A stretch of DNA of 64,000 nucleotides from Methylotenera_A sp040079935 (GTDB lineage Bacteria; Pseudomonadota; Gammaproteobacteria; Burkholderiales; Methylophilaceae), in NCBI GenBank assembly GCA_040079935.1, contig JBEBJI010000001.1, positions 124,001 to 188,000 of the forward strand, given 5' to 3'. The notes under the pieces are model-generated. The model was given only the letters and a program-made list of their open reading frames with translations. It was not told the DNA's origin and searched no databases. This document shows, piece by piece, positions 15,088 through 24,079 of this stretch. Both the position numbers and the translations under genes were made by a program. The number at the start of each line of letters is the position of its first letter. The stretch's first letter is position 1.

Positions 15088-15719
15088 TTGGCTTTTTTGT
15101 TTTTATTAGAGCGTTTTAATTCTGGTTTTGGTTTCTCTAATCCCAAATCTTCAAGTGTAAAAGTGTATTCGATAAAATAAACATACTTCTTATTATCACT
15201 CAAATTAGCTGATACCCCTTTGCTTGTCCATGCACAATAAGGTTGGTAAGTGTCAACATCAAAATCACATTTCTCAGGTTTCCCATATTTACTTACAATT
15301 CTATCAAAGGGTATAGCTTGTGGCGGAACCCAACGTAGCCAGTCAAGTGTTAATCTTTGATCTAAAGGTAAGTTTAACCTTCCATTAAAGTCTGCAATGT
15401 CATATTCCCTAATTGAATTGTCGGCAGTCGGATTGCTTTCTATTTCACGCTGAGTAGATTCAATCGAAGTTTTCCAATAATCATCACTAGTGGAAAATTT
15501 TAGATTTATTGCTCCGATAATTCCAACACCAGTAAGCCCAATAAAGGCTTCATTCTCTTTAAGCCAAGCTGCCTTTATATCCTCAAGTTTTGCATTCGGA
15601 TATTTAGCTTTAATCATAGCTAGGCTACTATAAGGCAAGAAATTTTTGTATATTTCCGCAGATGCTTGTTTTGAAAAAACAAAGAGAATGATAAATATGT
15701 AAAATCCCAATTTAGGCAT
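15084..15719 (-). CDS. Exported protein of unknown function
   Basis: About 211 aa from the ATG at 15719 (the open frame begins with TTG at 15731). Residues 1-22 form a signal peptide (IFIILFVFSKQASA). The mature part has no family I recognise; it contains two cysteines (CDFDV and PYCAW, about 16 residues apart) that could form a periplasmic disulfide. The C terminus is very Lys-rich (RSNKNKKAK), and its stop codon is supplied by the 81-bp palindrome. Base composition is visibly more AT-rich than the neighbouring glnB, suggesting a later arrival. It starts 38 bases after the glnB stop and may be cotranscribed with it. Confidence 0.75.
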   Translation of the reverse strand: MPKLGFYIFIILFVFSKQASAEIYKNFLPYSSLAMIKAKYPNAKLEDIKAAWLKENEAFIGLTGVGIIGAINLKFSTSDDYWKTSIESTQREIESNPTADNSIREYDIADFNGRLNLPLDQRLTLDWLRWVPPQAIPFDRIVSKYGKPEKCDFDVDTYQPYCAWTSKGVSANLSDNKKYVYFIEYTFTLEDLGLEKPKPELKRSNKNKKAK

Positions 15720-15757
15720 TTGCAATCTCAAGTCATGAATATAAGTCGAGTGCCGAG

Positions 15758-16096
15758 CTAAACCGCTGACTCACCCGTTTCTCCTGTTCTAATCCGCACC
15801 ACCTGCTCAACCGCACTCACAAAAATCTTACCGTCGCCAATTTTGCCCGTATGTGCGGCTTTGATAATCGCTTCCATGGCGGCTTCTACCATTTCATCGG
15901 TCACAACCAGTTCAATTTTAATTTTCGGCAAAAAATCTACCACGTATTCGGCGCCGCGATAAAGTTCGGTATGGCCTTTTTGACGGCCAAAGCCTTTTAC
16001 TTCGGTCACAGTAAGGCCGTTCACGCCGATTTCAGAAAGCGCTTCGCGCACTTCGTCTAACTTAAATGGTTTAATCACCGCTTCAATTTTTTTCAT
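15758..16096 (-). CDS. glnB: Nitrogen regulatory protein P-II
   Basis: The ATG at 16096, preceded by GGAGAG, gives exactly the family's 112 residues (a GTG one codon earlier is less likely). The T-loop Tyr51 in RGAEYVVDF is present, the usual uridylylation site, as are the KIGDGKIFV and VRIRTGE segments. P-II senses 2-oxoglutarate and ATP/ADP and controls GlnE/NtrB and related targets. It lies 21 bases after nadE; linkage of nadE with glnB is common and joins NAD synthesis, which uses glutamine, to nitrogen status. Confidence 0.95.
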   Translation of the reverse strand: MKKIEAVIKPFKLDEVREALSEIGVNGLTVTEVKGFGRQKGHTELYRGAEYVVDFLPKIKIELVVTDEMVEAAMEAIIKAAHTGKIGDGKIFVSAVEQVVRIRTGETGESAV

Positions 16097-16117
16097 CACT
16101 CACTCTCCAAAATTTCG

Positions 16118-17734
16118 TCAATCAAACTTTAACTTACATGTTATCGGATAACGCCTATCTTTGCCAAATCCTCGTTGCGTAATTCTAACCCCAACTGGCG
16201 CTTGGCGACGTTTATATTCGTTGTGGTCGATTAAATTTGTCACGCGATTCACATCTGCCTCAGAAAAACCTTTTGCGATAATTTTATCGCGGCTCATGTC
16301 TTCTTCCACATAGGCTTGCATAATCGCGTCTAAAATCTCGTAAGCTGGCAAGCTGTCTTGGTCTTTCTGGTTGGCGCGTAGCTCGGCGCTTGGCGCGCGG
16401 GTGATGATGCGTTCTGGAATAATTTTTGAGATTGAATTGCGGTATTCAGCCAGTTTGTACACCAGCGTTTTTGGCACATCTTTCAGCAGCGAAAAGCCGC
16501 CCGCCATGTCGCCATACAGCGTGCTGTAGCCGACTGCCATTTCAGATTTATTGCCAGTGGTGAGCACGATGCTGCCAAATTTGTTCGAAAGCGCCATCAG
16601 TAACATACCGCGAATACGCGCTTGCAGGTTTTCTTCTGCCGTATTAAAAGGTAAATCGCCGAACTCGGGCGCGAGTGTTTCGCGGAACAGTTCGAACAAA
16701 TCTTTAATCGGAATCTGGCTATATTTCACGCCTACTAAATTCGCCATTTCCACCGCGTCATCCACGCTAATGCTGGCGGTGAATTCAGATGACATGAGTA
16801 CGACTTTGACGCGCTCTGCGCCCAAAGCATCAACGGCAATGGCCAGCGTGAGCGCAGAATCGATGCCGCCCGACAAACCCAGCACTACCGAAGGAAAGCC
16901 ATTTTTATTCACATAATCGGCTAAACCTAATTTAAGCGCGTTATAAACGGCTGCTTCTATACTTAATTTATCTGAAATATGTGCTCTGGAAGGCGCATGG
17001 GCATTGGCTTCTAGAGCATTGATTTCGACAATTTCCAAAGCTTCAACAAATGAAGATAATTGCTGCGTGACTTTGCCCGTTTTATCCAGCACGAAAGATG
17101 CGCCATCAAACACCAGCTCATCTTGTCCGCCGACCATATTCACGTAAATGACTGGCAAGTTGGTTTCTTTTGCGCGCTCGGCGATCACTTCGTAGCGCGT
17201 TTCCAGTTTATCCATGTGGTAAGGCGAGGCGTTAAGTGCGAGCAAAAATTCAGCACCTGCTTGCTTGGCTCGCTGCGCAGGAAAAGCCTCCCAGCCATCG
17301 GCGCAAATCATCACGCCAAATTTTGTGCCTTGGTGAGAAAAAACCAGCGCTTTGCTGCCCGCTTGAAAATAGCGCTCTTCATCGAACACGCTGTAATTGG
17401 GCAAACATTGTTTGTGATAAGTTGCGGTAATTTTGCCGTTTTCAATCACAGAAGCCGCGTTGTACAGCTTTTTGCTTTTAAGATGTGGATGACCAACTAA
17501 TAAAGTAATTCCAGAAACCTGCTCTGCAAGCCGCCACAGTGCTTGTTCACAGGCATGGTTAAAATCATCTCTAAATAGCAAATCTTCGGGTGGATAACCG
17601 CTCAGCGCGAGTTCTGGCGTAATCACTAAACTCGCACCAGCAGTTTTTGCGCGATTGGCAAAGTCTAATATTTTGGCGGCATTGCCTTTAATATCGCCAA
17701 CAATGCAGTTGATTTGTGCGAGCGCGATTTTCAT
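16118..17734 (-). CDS. nadE: Glutamine-dependent NAD+ synthetase
   Basis: 538 aa with two domains. The N-terminal nitrilase-type glutaminase (about 1-250) has TPELALSGYPPEDL and the catalytic Cys in MICADGWEAF. The C-terminal synthetase (about 275-538) has the ATP-binding LGLSGGIDSALT and TTGNKSE. It amidates deamido-NAD with nitrogen from glutamine. A 35-bp repeat copy at 16983-17017 encodes residues 240-251 (ALEANAHAPSRA), in the linker between the two domains. Operon with the ankyrin gene (6-base gap) and glnB. Confidence 0.95.
   Translation of the reverse strand: MKIALAQINCIVGDIKGNAAKILDFANRAKTAGASLVITPELALSGYPPEDLLFRDDFNHACEQALWRLAEQVSGITLLVGHPHLKSKKLYNAASVIENGKITATYHKQCLPNYSVFDEERYFQAGSKALVFSHQGTKFGVMICADGWEAFPAQRAKQAGAEFLLALNASPYHMDKLETRYEVIAERAKETNLPVIYVNMVGGQDELVFDGASFVLDKTGKVTQQLSSFVEALEIVEINALEANAHAPSRAHISDKLSIEAAVYNALKLGLADYVNKNGFPSVVLGLSGGIDSALTLAIAVDALGAERVKVVLMSSEFTASISVDDAVEMANLVGVKYSQIPIKDLFELFRETLAPEFGDLPFNTAEENLQARIRGMLLMALSNKFGSIVLTTGNKSEMAVGYSTLYGDMAGGFSLLKDVPKTLVYKLAEYRNSISKIIPERIITRAPSAELRANQKDQDSLPAYEILDAIMQAYVEEDMSRDKIIAKGFSEADVNRVTNLIDHNEYKRRQAPVGVRITQRGFGKDRRYPITCKLKFD
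16983..17017 (+). repeat. 35-bp dispersed repeat in nadE
   Basis: Left arm GCTCTGGAAGGC, core GCATGGGCATT, right arm GGCTTCTAGAGC. It is translated on the minus strand as ALEANAHAPSRA, in the interdomain linker of NadE. Confidence 0.82.
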
Positions 17735-17740
17735 GCAGAG

Positions 17741-18676
17741 TTAGTACTTACCGCCTGCGTCTTTGATGAGTTTCACGATTTCCGCATTGCCTTTTTTAAG
17801 CGCATACACATAAGCCGTCAGGCCATATTTGTCACGCGCTTTTACATTAGCTTTGTTTTCTAACAATAATTTCACCATGTCTTTCGAGCCTGTATCCACC
17901 GCTATTTGCAGCAATGGCGAACCTTCGGAGTCTTCGTGGTTCACATCGGCGCCTTTTGCAAGCAAGGTTTTAGCCGCTTCCACTTGCGATTTTTTTACTG
18001 CCCAAGTTAGCGCTGTCCAGCGCGATTGATCTTGCTCATCGACATTAGCACCTTTGCTTAACATATAAGCGATTGCAGGCGCGTGACCTTCGCGAGCGGC
18101 GTACATCAGCGCGGTTGCGCCTTGTCTATCGTGTGCGTTAGCTTGCGCGCCTTGCGCCATCAGCGAGGTAATTGTTGGCACATCACCACTTTTTGCAGCG
18201 TACATCAGTGCGGTTTTGCCGTCATCGGCTTTGGCGTTGGCATCCACGCCGTGTTTAATCATCAAATCTACAATTTCGGAATAGCCAGAAGTTGAGGCCA
18301 TGCCGAATGCGCTCCAGCCGCTTTCGTCGCGAATTTTTGGGTCTGCACCATTATCTAGCAACACTTTTACGGTGGCGATATGGTTTTTTCGGGCGGCGAA
18401 CATCAGCGGGGTCCAGCCGCCTTTGTCCTTCGCGTTCACCTCTGCGCCTTTTGCAATAAGTGCTGCAGCCACATCGGCTTTGTCTTTACGCGCTGCGTAC
18501 ATCAGCGCGGTGATGCCGTCGGCATCTTTGGTGTTTGCATTCACGCCGCTTTCCAGCATGGCTTTAACCGTCTGCAAATCGCCCTTTGATGCTGCGGTAA
18601 GCAAGTAGGGAATGTCTTCCGCAAAGCTCAATGCGCTTAGTAGAGAGAAACACAAAAATACAATGAATTTTTTCAA
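17741..18676 (-). CDS. Exported ankyrin-repeat protein
   Basis: 311 aa with a signal peptide (about 1-19, cleaved near SFA-ED) followed by about nine consecutive 33-residue ankyrin repeats filling the rest, recognisable by the recurring DGxTALMYAA and GADVN patterns. The start is TTG at 18676 with AAAGG suitably placed; no ATG is available before the signal peptide. Ankyrin arrays bind other proteins; the partner is unknown. The gene sits 4 bases after sucD and 6 before nadE, so an exported ankyrin protein is made with central metabolic enzymes. Confidence 0.88.
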   Translation of the reverse strand: MKKFIVFLCFSLLSALSFAEDIPYLLTAASKGDLQTVKAMLESGVNANTKDADGITALMYAARKDKADVAAALIAKGAEVNAKDKGGWTPLMFAARKNHIATVKVLLDNGADPKIRDESGWSAFGMASTSGYSEIVDLMIKHGVDANAKADDGKTALMYAAKSGDVPTITSLMAQGAQANAHDRQGATALMYAAREGHAPAIAYMLSKGANVDEQDQSRWTALTWAVKKSQVEAAKTLLAKGADVNHEDSEGSPLLQIAVDTGSKDMVKLLLENKANVKARDKYGLTAYVYALKKGNAEIVKLIKDAGGKY

Positions 18677-18680
18677 TGCT

Positions 18681-19559
18681 TTAACCTTTAATTTGTATTG
18701 CCTTTAAAACTGCTTCGCCCAAACCTGCGGGCGAACTTGCAACCACGCAACCCGCATTTTCTAATGCCTTAATTTTATCTTCTGCACGGCCAGAGCCGCC
18801 AGAGATAATCGCGCCAGCATGTCCCATGCGCTTGCCTGCTGGCGCGGTAAGGCCTGCAATGTAAGCCGCAACTGGCTTGGTGACGTGATGTTTAATAAAA
18901 TCCGCCGCGGCTTCTTCGTCCGAGCCGCCGATTTCGCCGACCATGATAATCGCTTCAGTTTCGGGGTCAGCCTCAAATAAAGTTAAACATTCAATAAAGT
19001 TTAAGCCTTTAATCGGGTCGCCACCAATGCCTACGCAAGTGGTTTGACCAAGTCCGAGCACAGTAGTTTGATGCACCGCCTCGTAAGTTAGCGTGCCAGA
19101 GCGCGAAACCACGCCCACCTTGCCTCGTAGATGAATGCTGCCAGGCATAATGCCGATTTTGCACTCGTCTGGCGTGATAATGCCAGGGCAATTTGGACCT
19201 ATCATCTTGGCGCCATTCGCTTTCAGCGCGGCTTTCACGTTGAGCATATCCAACACAGGAATGCCCTCTGTAATGCACACAATCAGCTCAATGCCCGCAT
19301 CCGCCGCTTCTAAAATAGAATCTGCCGCAAATGGGGGCGGTACATAAATCACACTAGCGTTAGCCTGCGTTTCGCGCACGGCATCGCGCATGGTGTTGAA
19401 CACAGGCAAGTTAAGGTGCAATTGCCCACCTTTACCTGGCGTGACGCCGCCGACCATTTTGGTGCCGTAAGCCAGCGCTTGCTCCGAGTGAAACGTGCCT
19501 TGTTTGCCAGTAAAGCCTTGGCATAAAACGCGCGTATTTTTGTTAACTAAAATGCTCAT
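18681..19559 (-). CDS. sucD: Succinyl-CoA synthetase alpha subunit
   Basis: 292 aa. The CoA-binding N terminus contains CQGFTGKQGTFHS. The phosphohistidine loop is GKRMGHAGAIISGG (His about residue 248). It partners SucC to interconvert succinyl-CoA and succinate with ATP or GTP formation. Its start overlaps the sucC stop by four bases (ATGA), the usual coupling. Confidence 0.96.
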   Translation of the reverse strand: MSILVNKNTRVLCQGFTGKQGTFHSEQALAYGTKMVGGVTPGKGGQLHLNLPVFNTMRDAVRETQANASVIYVPPPFAADSILEAADAGIELIVCITEGIPVLDMLNVKAALKANGAKMIGPNCPGIITPDECKIGIMPGSIHLRGKVGVVSRSGTLTYEAVHQTTVLGLGQTTCVGIGGDPIKGLNFIECLTLFEADPETEAIIMVGEIGGSDEEAAADFIKHHVTKPVAAYIAGLTAPAGKRMGHAGAIISGGSGRAEDKIKALENAGCVVASSPAGLGEAVLKAIQIKG

Positions 19560-20710
19560 ACAACCGCCTTTACGGCTTGCTTCGCCGCATCGGTTAAATT
19601 TTCTGCTGAGAGTATATTCAAACCACTTTCACGCAACATTTGCTTACCCAATTCAACGTTTGTGCCTTCTAAACGGACGACAACTGGAATGGTCAAACCC
19701 ATTTCTTTCACTGCAGTAATAATGCCTTCGGCAATAATGTCGCAGCGCATAATGCCGCCAAAGATGTTTACCAAAATCGCGCGTACATTTTTATCCTCTA
19801 AAATAATCTTGAAGGCTTTGGTTACCATTTCTGCCGAGGCGCCGCCGCCGACATCCAAGAAATTTGCGGGCGCGCCGCCATGCAGCTTAATGATATCCAT
19901 GGTCGCCATCGCCAAACCTGCACCATTGACCATGCAGCCGATGTTGCCGTTGAGCGCGATGTAGTTTAAGCCCGCTGCGTGTGCGGTGGCTTCTTTTGCG
20001 TCTTCTTGGCTCCAATCACGCAGCTCATTTAATGTTTTTTGGCGATACAGCGCGTTGTCATCCACGCTCATTTTGCAATCTAGGGCGACCAATTTACCGT
20101 CAGTTGTAATCACTAAAGGATTGATTTCCAGCAAGCTTAAATCGTTCTCTTTGAACAGTTTGTACAAACCTTTGAGTAGTTTGGTAAATTCGGCAATTTG
20201 CTCAATCTGTAATTTAAACGCTAAATTGCGCGCTTGAAAATCTACCAAGCCATTGAGCGGATCGCACACTTCTTGTAGAATTTGCTCGGGATGTTTGGTG
20301 GCGATTTCTTCAATATCCATGCCGCCCGCGCCTGATGCGACCACTACAATTCTTTCTAAAGTTCTATCGACTAACATCGATAAATATAATTCGCGCGCAA
20401 TTGGCAAAGTTTCTTCCACCAATACTTGACTCACCATTTGACCGTCGGGCACATTTTGGTAAGTGATCAATTTTTTGCCGAGCAAGGCTTTAGCAGTGGC
20501 TTCTACTTCCGCGAGCGATTTCACCAATTTTACGCCGCCCGCTTTGCCGCGCCCGCCAGCGTGAATTTGCGCTTTGACGACATATCTTTCAGAATTAATA
20601 TTTTTAGCCACTTCGGCTGCTTTAGCGGCATCGCCAGCAACCGAACCAATAGGCGTTGCTAGGGCATATTTTTGTAATAAATTTTTGGCTTGATATTCGT
20701 GTAAATTCAT
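19556..20710 (-). CDS. sucC: Succinyl-CoA synthetase beta subunit
   Basis: 384 aa with an N-terminal ATP-grasp domain (MNLHEYQAKNLL, VVKAQIHAGGRGKAGGV) and a C-terminal ligase domain (NIFGGIMRCDIIAEGI). First gene of sucC-sucD-ankyrin-nadE-glnB. Its upstream region (20711-20817) is shared with the divergent hydrolase gene; I see no decisive promoter. Confidence 0.96.
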   Translation of the reverse strand: MNLHEYQAKNLLQKYALATPIGSVAGDAAKAAEVAKNINSERYVVKAQIHAGGRGKAGGVKLVKSLAEVEATAKALLGKKLITYQNVPDGQMVSQVLVEETLPIARELYLSMLVDRTLERIVVVASGAGGMDIEEIATKHPEQILQEVCDPLNGLVDFQARNLAFKLQIEQIAEFTKLLKGLYKLFKENDLSLLEINPLVITTDGKLVALDCKMSVDDNALYRQKTLNELRDWSQEDAKEATAHAAGLNYIALNGNIGCMVNGAGLAMATMDIIKLHGGAPANFLDVGGGASAEMVTKAFKIILEDKNVRAILVNIFGGIMRCDIIAEGIITAVKEMGLTIPVVVRLEGTNVELGKQMLRESGLNILSAENLTDAAKQAVKAVV

Positions 20711-20817
20711 TTTAAAGTATGTGTGAAATATTAGGTTTGGTTATAGTTTAGTTGTAAACGATATTTTCGCGCAAAACAGGTTGCGAAGCTAGCAAAACCA
20801 ACAATAAAGGAAACGAT

Positions 20818-21420
20818 ATGACAACAGCCTCAGCAACACTTAGGGATATTACTGGCATGGGCTACAACACAGCTGGCCTAAAAGATTCTGCACTCATTAT
20901 GGTGGATTGCCAAAACACCTACAGGCGCGGCATGATGCAACTCACCAATGTGGAGCCAGCGGTGAAAGAAGCACAAAAATTGTTGCAAATGGCGCGCGAT
21001 TTAAACATCCCCATTATTCATATTCAGCACGATGCAGGCGTAGGTACGCCTTATGACGTGAGCGCAGAAATTGGACAAATATCTTCCGAAGTTGCACCTA
21101 AAAATGGTGAAAGTTTAATTACCAAAAATTACCCAAATTCATTCATCGCCACACCACTTGAGGCGCAGTTAAAAGCGCTTGGCATCGAGAATGTGGTGAT
21201 AGCGGGTTTTATGACGCATATGTGCATTAACTCTACTGCTCGTGGCGCGTTTAATTTAGGCTTTAAACCGACAGTTGTTGCAAGCGCTTGCGCCACGCGC
21301 AGCTTGGTTGGCGCAAACGGCAAAACAGTCGATGCGCAAACTATGCACGATGCGGCATTGGCTGCTATTCGCGATTTATTTGCGGTGGTGGTGGATGATG
21401 TGGCAAGTTTAAAGGTTTAA
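20818..21420 (+). CDS. Isochorismatase-family cysteine hydrolase
   Basis: A 200-aa protein of the isochorismatase/nicotinamidase superfamily with the catalytic triad visible: Asp30 (IMVDCQNTY), Lys103 (LITKNYPNSF) and Cys136 (GFMTHMCINSTARG). The ATG is preceded by AAAGGA at good spacing. Members hydrolyse amides or isochorismate; the substrate here cannot be told from sequence, and nicotinamidase is possible but not shown. It is divergent from sucC and likely a single gene. Confidence 0.85.
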   Translation: MTTASATLRDITGMGYNTAGLKDSALIMVDCQNTYRRGMMQLTNVEPAVKEAQKLLQMARDLNIPIIHIQHDAGVGTPYDVSAEIGQISSEVAPKNGESLITKNYPNSFIATPLEAQLKALGIENVVIAGFMTHMCINSTARGAFNLGFKPTVVASACATRSLVGANGKTVDAQTMHDAALAAIRDLFAVVVDDVASLKV

Positions 21421-21489
21421 GTTTGTGGGTATAAAGCTATACTGATGTAGGCAAGTTTTATATTGGCTTATGTTTTAATTGGCTACTGC

Positions 21490-21495
21490 TATAAT
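21490..21495 (+). promoter_or_regulatory. Minus 10 box of the serB promoter
   Basis: A perfect TATAAT lies 27 bases before the ATG at 21523. No good minus 35 is visible. Transcription would begin near 21502, which excludes the upstream TTG at 21463 as the start. Confidence 0.5.
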
Positions 21496-21522
21496 CTCGC
21501 TTTTGATTTGTTTAGGTTTCCC

Positions 21523-22362
21523 ATGCGTTTAGTTGTTCAAGGTCGCGCCATCAGCATGGCGCATCTCACTCACATTCATAGCATTATCGGTGGTAGCGCG
21601 CAATTTATGCAAATTGCCGAGCACGCCTATTATCTGCCAACAAATTTGACCGATGTTGAAGCTGTGAAAGTTTTTTGCGCGGAGCAGAAAATTGATTGCG
21701 CATTAGTGCCGGATGCGCAGCGTTTGAACCATTTTGGGCTTGCCGTGATGGACATGGACTCGACGCTGATTAACATTGAATGCATTGATGAAATTGCCGA
21801 TATGATGAATCTAAAACCGCAAGTTTCAGCCATCACAGAGCGATCCATGCGTGGTGAATTAGACTTTGTCAGCAGCATTAAGGCGCGCGTAGCTTTGCTG
21901 AAAGGCTTGCCAGAAACTGCACTACAAAAAGTGATTGATGAACGTCTGCAAGCAAACCCTGGTGCGCATGAATGGATTGCTGCGTGTAAAGCGAACAACA
22001 TCAAAACCATGCTGGTTTCTGGTGGCTTCACGTTGTTTGCCAACCAAGTAAAAACCATGCTTGGCTTGGATTATGCAGTTGCCAACACGTTTGAAATTAT
22101 TGACGGAAAACTCACAGGTAATATTTTGGGCGACATTGTTGATGCTGAGCGCAAAGCACAAGAGTTAGAGAGATTGCGCGATGAACTTGGTTTAAAAGCG
22201 GATCAAACAATTGCCATTGGCGATGGCGCGAATGACTTGAAAATGATGTCTGTGGCGGCTGTGGGTGTGGCATATCATGCAAAACCCATCGTGCAACAAC
22301 AAGCCACGTACGCGCTCAATCACACAGGCTTGGATGGAATAGAAAATTTATTTACAGCTTAA
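21523..22362 (+). CDS. serB: Phosphoserine phosphatase
   Basis: 279 aa from the ATG at 21523; a longer frame to a TTG at 21463 would overlap the promoter. An N-terminal regulatory region (about 1-70) is followed by the HAD domain with the nucleophile motif DMDSTLI (Asp77), MLVSGGFT (motif II) and IGDGANDLKM (motif IV). It performs the last step of serine synthesis, removing phosphate from phosphoserine. Monocistronic; convergent with the DUF455 gene 12 bases away. Confidence 0.94.
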   Translation: MRLVVQGRAISMAHLTHIHSIIGGSAQFMQIAEHAYYLPTNLTDVEAVKVFCAEQKIDCALVPDAQRLNHFGLAVMDMDSTLINIECIDEIADMMNLKPQVSAITERSMRGELDFVSSIKARVALLKGLPETALQKVIDERLQANPGAHEWIAACKANNIKTMLVSGGFTLFANQVKTMLGLDYAVANTFEIIDGKLTGNILGDIVDAERKAQELERLRDELGLKADQTIAIGDGANDLKMMSVAAVGVAYHAKPIVQQQATYALNHTGLDGIENLFTA

Positions 22363-22374
22363 TTCGTTCACCAC

Positions 22375-23163
22375 TTAAAGCAGTGCAAGCTCGGCTTCGC
22401 TAAAACCCGCTTGGCGTCTGGCTTCTAGGTTAAATGGTGGCTTGAGTTTAGGTGCGCTATATTCAACACATAAGCTTTTAAAAGTCGCAATCGGCTCTAA
22501 ATTTCTCTCATTACAAAGCCAGTTATACCAAACATTGCCAATCGACACATGACCAATTTCGTCGCGTAAAATAATATCTAAAATTTCCGCCATTCTCAAA
22601 TCACCAACCTGCGCAAATTTGTTGCGGGTCGATGGCGTTGCATCTAAGCCTCGCGCTTCCATGGTGCGCGGCACTAAGGCCATTCTTGCCAGCACATCAT
22701 TTTTTGTCCTATCGACCATTTCCCACAAGCTATTGTGGCCTGAAAAATCGCCGTAGTTAAAGCCTAAACTTTGCAAATGCGCGTTTAAAAGTGAGAAATG
22801 ATAGGCTTCTTCCGCCGCGACATTTAGCCAGTCGGTGTAGTAATTTTCGGGCATATTATCAAAGCGCCAAATCGCATCCAGCGCCAAATTAATGGCGTTA
22901 AATTCGATGTGGGCGAGGGCGTGGATGAGCGCGGCGCGACCTTCGACCGTGCGCATGGAGCGCTTAGGTAAATCGAGTGGCGCGACTAATATTGGTTTAA
23001 TTGGTCTGCCAGGAATGTTTTTATGAATGGCCTGAAACCCGCATGGATATTGGCTTGCAGGCATGCTAAATTTAACATCTTTTAGCGCTAAAACGCCTTT
23101 AGCTTTTTTCTCGGCGTCACATTCGCATAGCCAATCGAGCGCAGTTTGGCGAAGTTCTTTCAC
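22375..23163 (-). CDS. DUF455 family ferritin-like protein
   Basis: 262 aa, GTG start. The helical core has the diiron-type ligand pattern HIEFNAINLALD, AAEEAYHFSLL and RDEIGHVSIGN, characteristic of DUF455, a family in the ferritin-like superfamily distantly like MiaE. Its reaction is unknown. A 35-bp repeat copy encodes residues 34-45 (SQYPCGF region), before the diiron core. Last gene of the exported redox run, 13 bases after the SMP-30 lipoprotein gene, though it has no signal peptide. Confidence 0.85.
   Translation of the reverse strand: MKELRQTALDWLCECDAEKKAKGVLALKDVKFSMPASQYPCGFQAIHKNIPGRPIKPILVAPLDLPKRSMRTVEGRAALIHALAHIEFNAINLALDAIWRFDNMPENYYTDWLNVAAEEAYHFSLLNAHLQSLGFNYGDFSGHNSLWEMVDRTKNDVLARMALVPRTMEARGLDATPSTRNKFAQVGDLRMAEILDIILRDEIGHVSIGNVWYNWLCNERNLEPIATFKSLCVEYSAPKLKPPFNLEARRQAGFSEAELALL
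23029..23063 (+). repeat. 35-bp dispersed repeat in the DUF455 gene
   Basis: Left arm GGCCTGAAACCC, core GCATGGATATT, right arm GGCTTGCAGGCA. Translated on the minus strand as PASQYPCGFQA, a frame not used by the other copies. Confidence 0.85.
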
Positions 23164-23176
23164 TTAATTAAAGCGA

Positions 23177-24049
23177 TTATTTAAGCGGAATAAAGTCCAA
23201 CTCGCCAGCTTTCATGTCCGGCACCATAATGTAGGTTTCGTCTTTGGTTATCGCAATATCCGCCGCCGATTTAAAACCGTCTTTGAGCAAAGTCACATCA
23301 CCTTTGGTGCTGACGCTAAACACTTTGCCAGTTTTCCAATCGCTCACAAACATACTACCGTTGCTGTGGTGCACAATGCCATCTCCACCGCCAAAACCTT
23401 CGGCAAGGTCAGTCAGCGCCTTAGTTTGCTGGTTGTAGCTATACAAAATTCCAGAAGTAAAATCCACATAAATCAGTACGTTGCCTGTATCATCCGCCAG
23501 CAAGCCGTTGGGCGCCATTACGCGCGCATCTTGTTTGCCATCGATGAGTAGTGTTACTTTGCCAGCCGCGTCGAGCTTGTAAATCGCACCGCCTTTGCCG
23601 CTGCCCATAATGTCACCGCTATCAGACACATATAAATTGCCTTGCGGATCGGCTTCTAAGTCGTTCAAAAATTGTGGTTTGGCAGGGAAAGCGCTGGTAG
23701 CTGCGAAAACGCTACTTGAGCCGTCGGGTGAGATTTTGTTGATTTTATCTTTATCGGCCACATATAAGTTGATGCCGATAACTGCTAAGCCTTTCGGGTC
23801 ATTTAAGCCGCTGGCAAAAACGCTGCGTTTGCCCGATTTATCTATCATAGTAATTTGGCCATCGCCATCTTTGCCAAATTCGCCAATTTCCGAGATGAAA
23901 ATGCGCCCATCTTTGGTTTGCACGACTGATTCTGGCGTTTTTAAGTCGGTGATTTTTTGTAGTGGCGTATTCGCATTTTTTGCGGTTTCTGCTTGGTTGG
24001 CGCAGCCGCTCGCAAGCACAGTTGCAATGACAAATATTAATTTTTTCAT
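23177..24049 (-). CDS. SMP-30/gluconolactonase-like beta-propeller lipoprotein
   Basis: 290 aa with a lipoprotein signal ending LASGC (Cys16), followed by repeated propeller blades (LAVIGINLYVADKDK, DPQGNLYVSDSGD, HHSNGSMFVSDWKTG). SMP-30/NHL-type propellers often act as lactonases or ligand-binding scaffolds; metal ligands cannot be assigned by eye. Its position downstream of a PQQ sugar dehydrogenase suggests a role on lactone products, which is inference. Confidence 0.82.
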   Translation of the reverse strand: MKKLIFVIATVLASGCANQAETAKNANTPLQKITDLKTPESVVQTKDGRIFISEIGEFGKDGDGQITMIDKSGKRSVFASGLNDPKGLAVIGINLYVADKDKINKISPDGSSSVFAATSAFPAKPQFLNDLEADPQGNLYVSDSGDIMGSGKGGAIYKLDAAGKVTLLIDGKQDARVMAPNGLLADDTGNVLIYVDFTSGILYSYNQQTKALTDLAEGFGGGDGIVHHSNGSMFVSDWKTGKVFSVSTKGDVTLLKDGFKSAADIAITKDETYIMVPDMKAGELDFIPLK

Positions 24050-24079
24050 CTAGTTCTAATCCTTTTAGTAATAAATTTT

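Noticed and set aside
20305..20335. AATATCCATGCC in sucC as another repeat copy
   Set aside because: The core matches but neither arm does, and the GGMDIEE peptide is typical of SucC.
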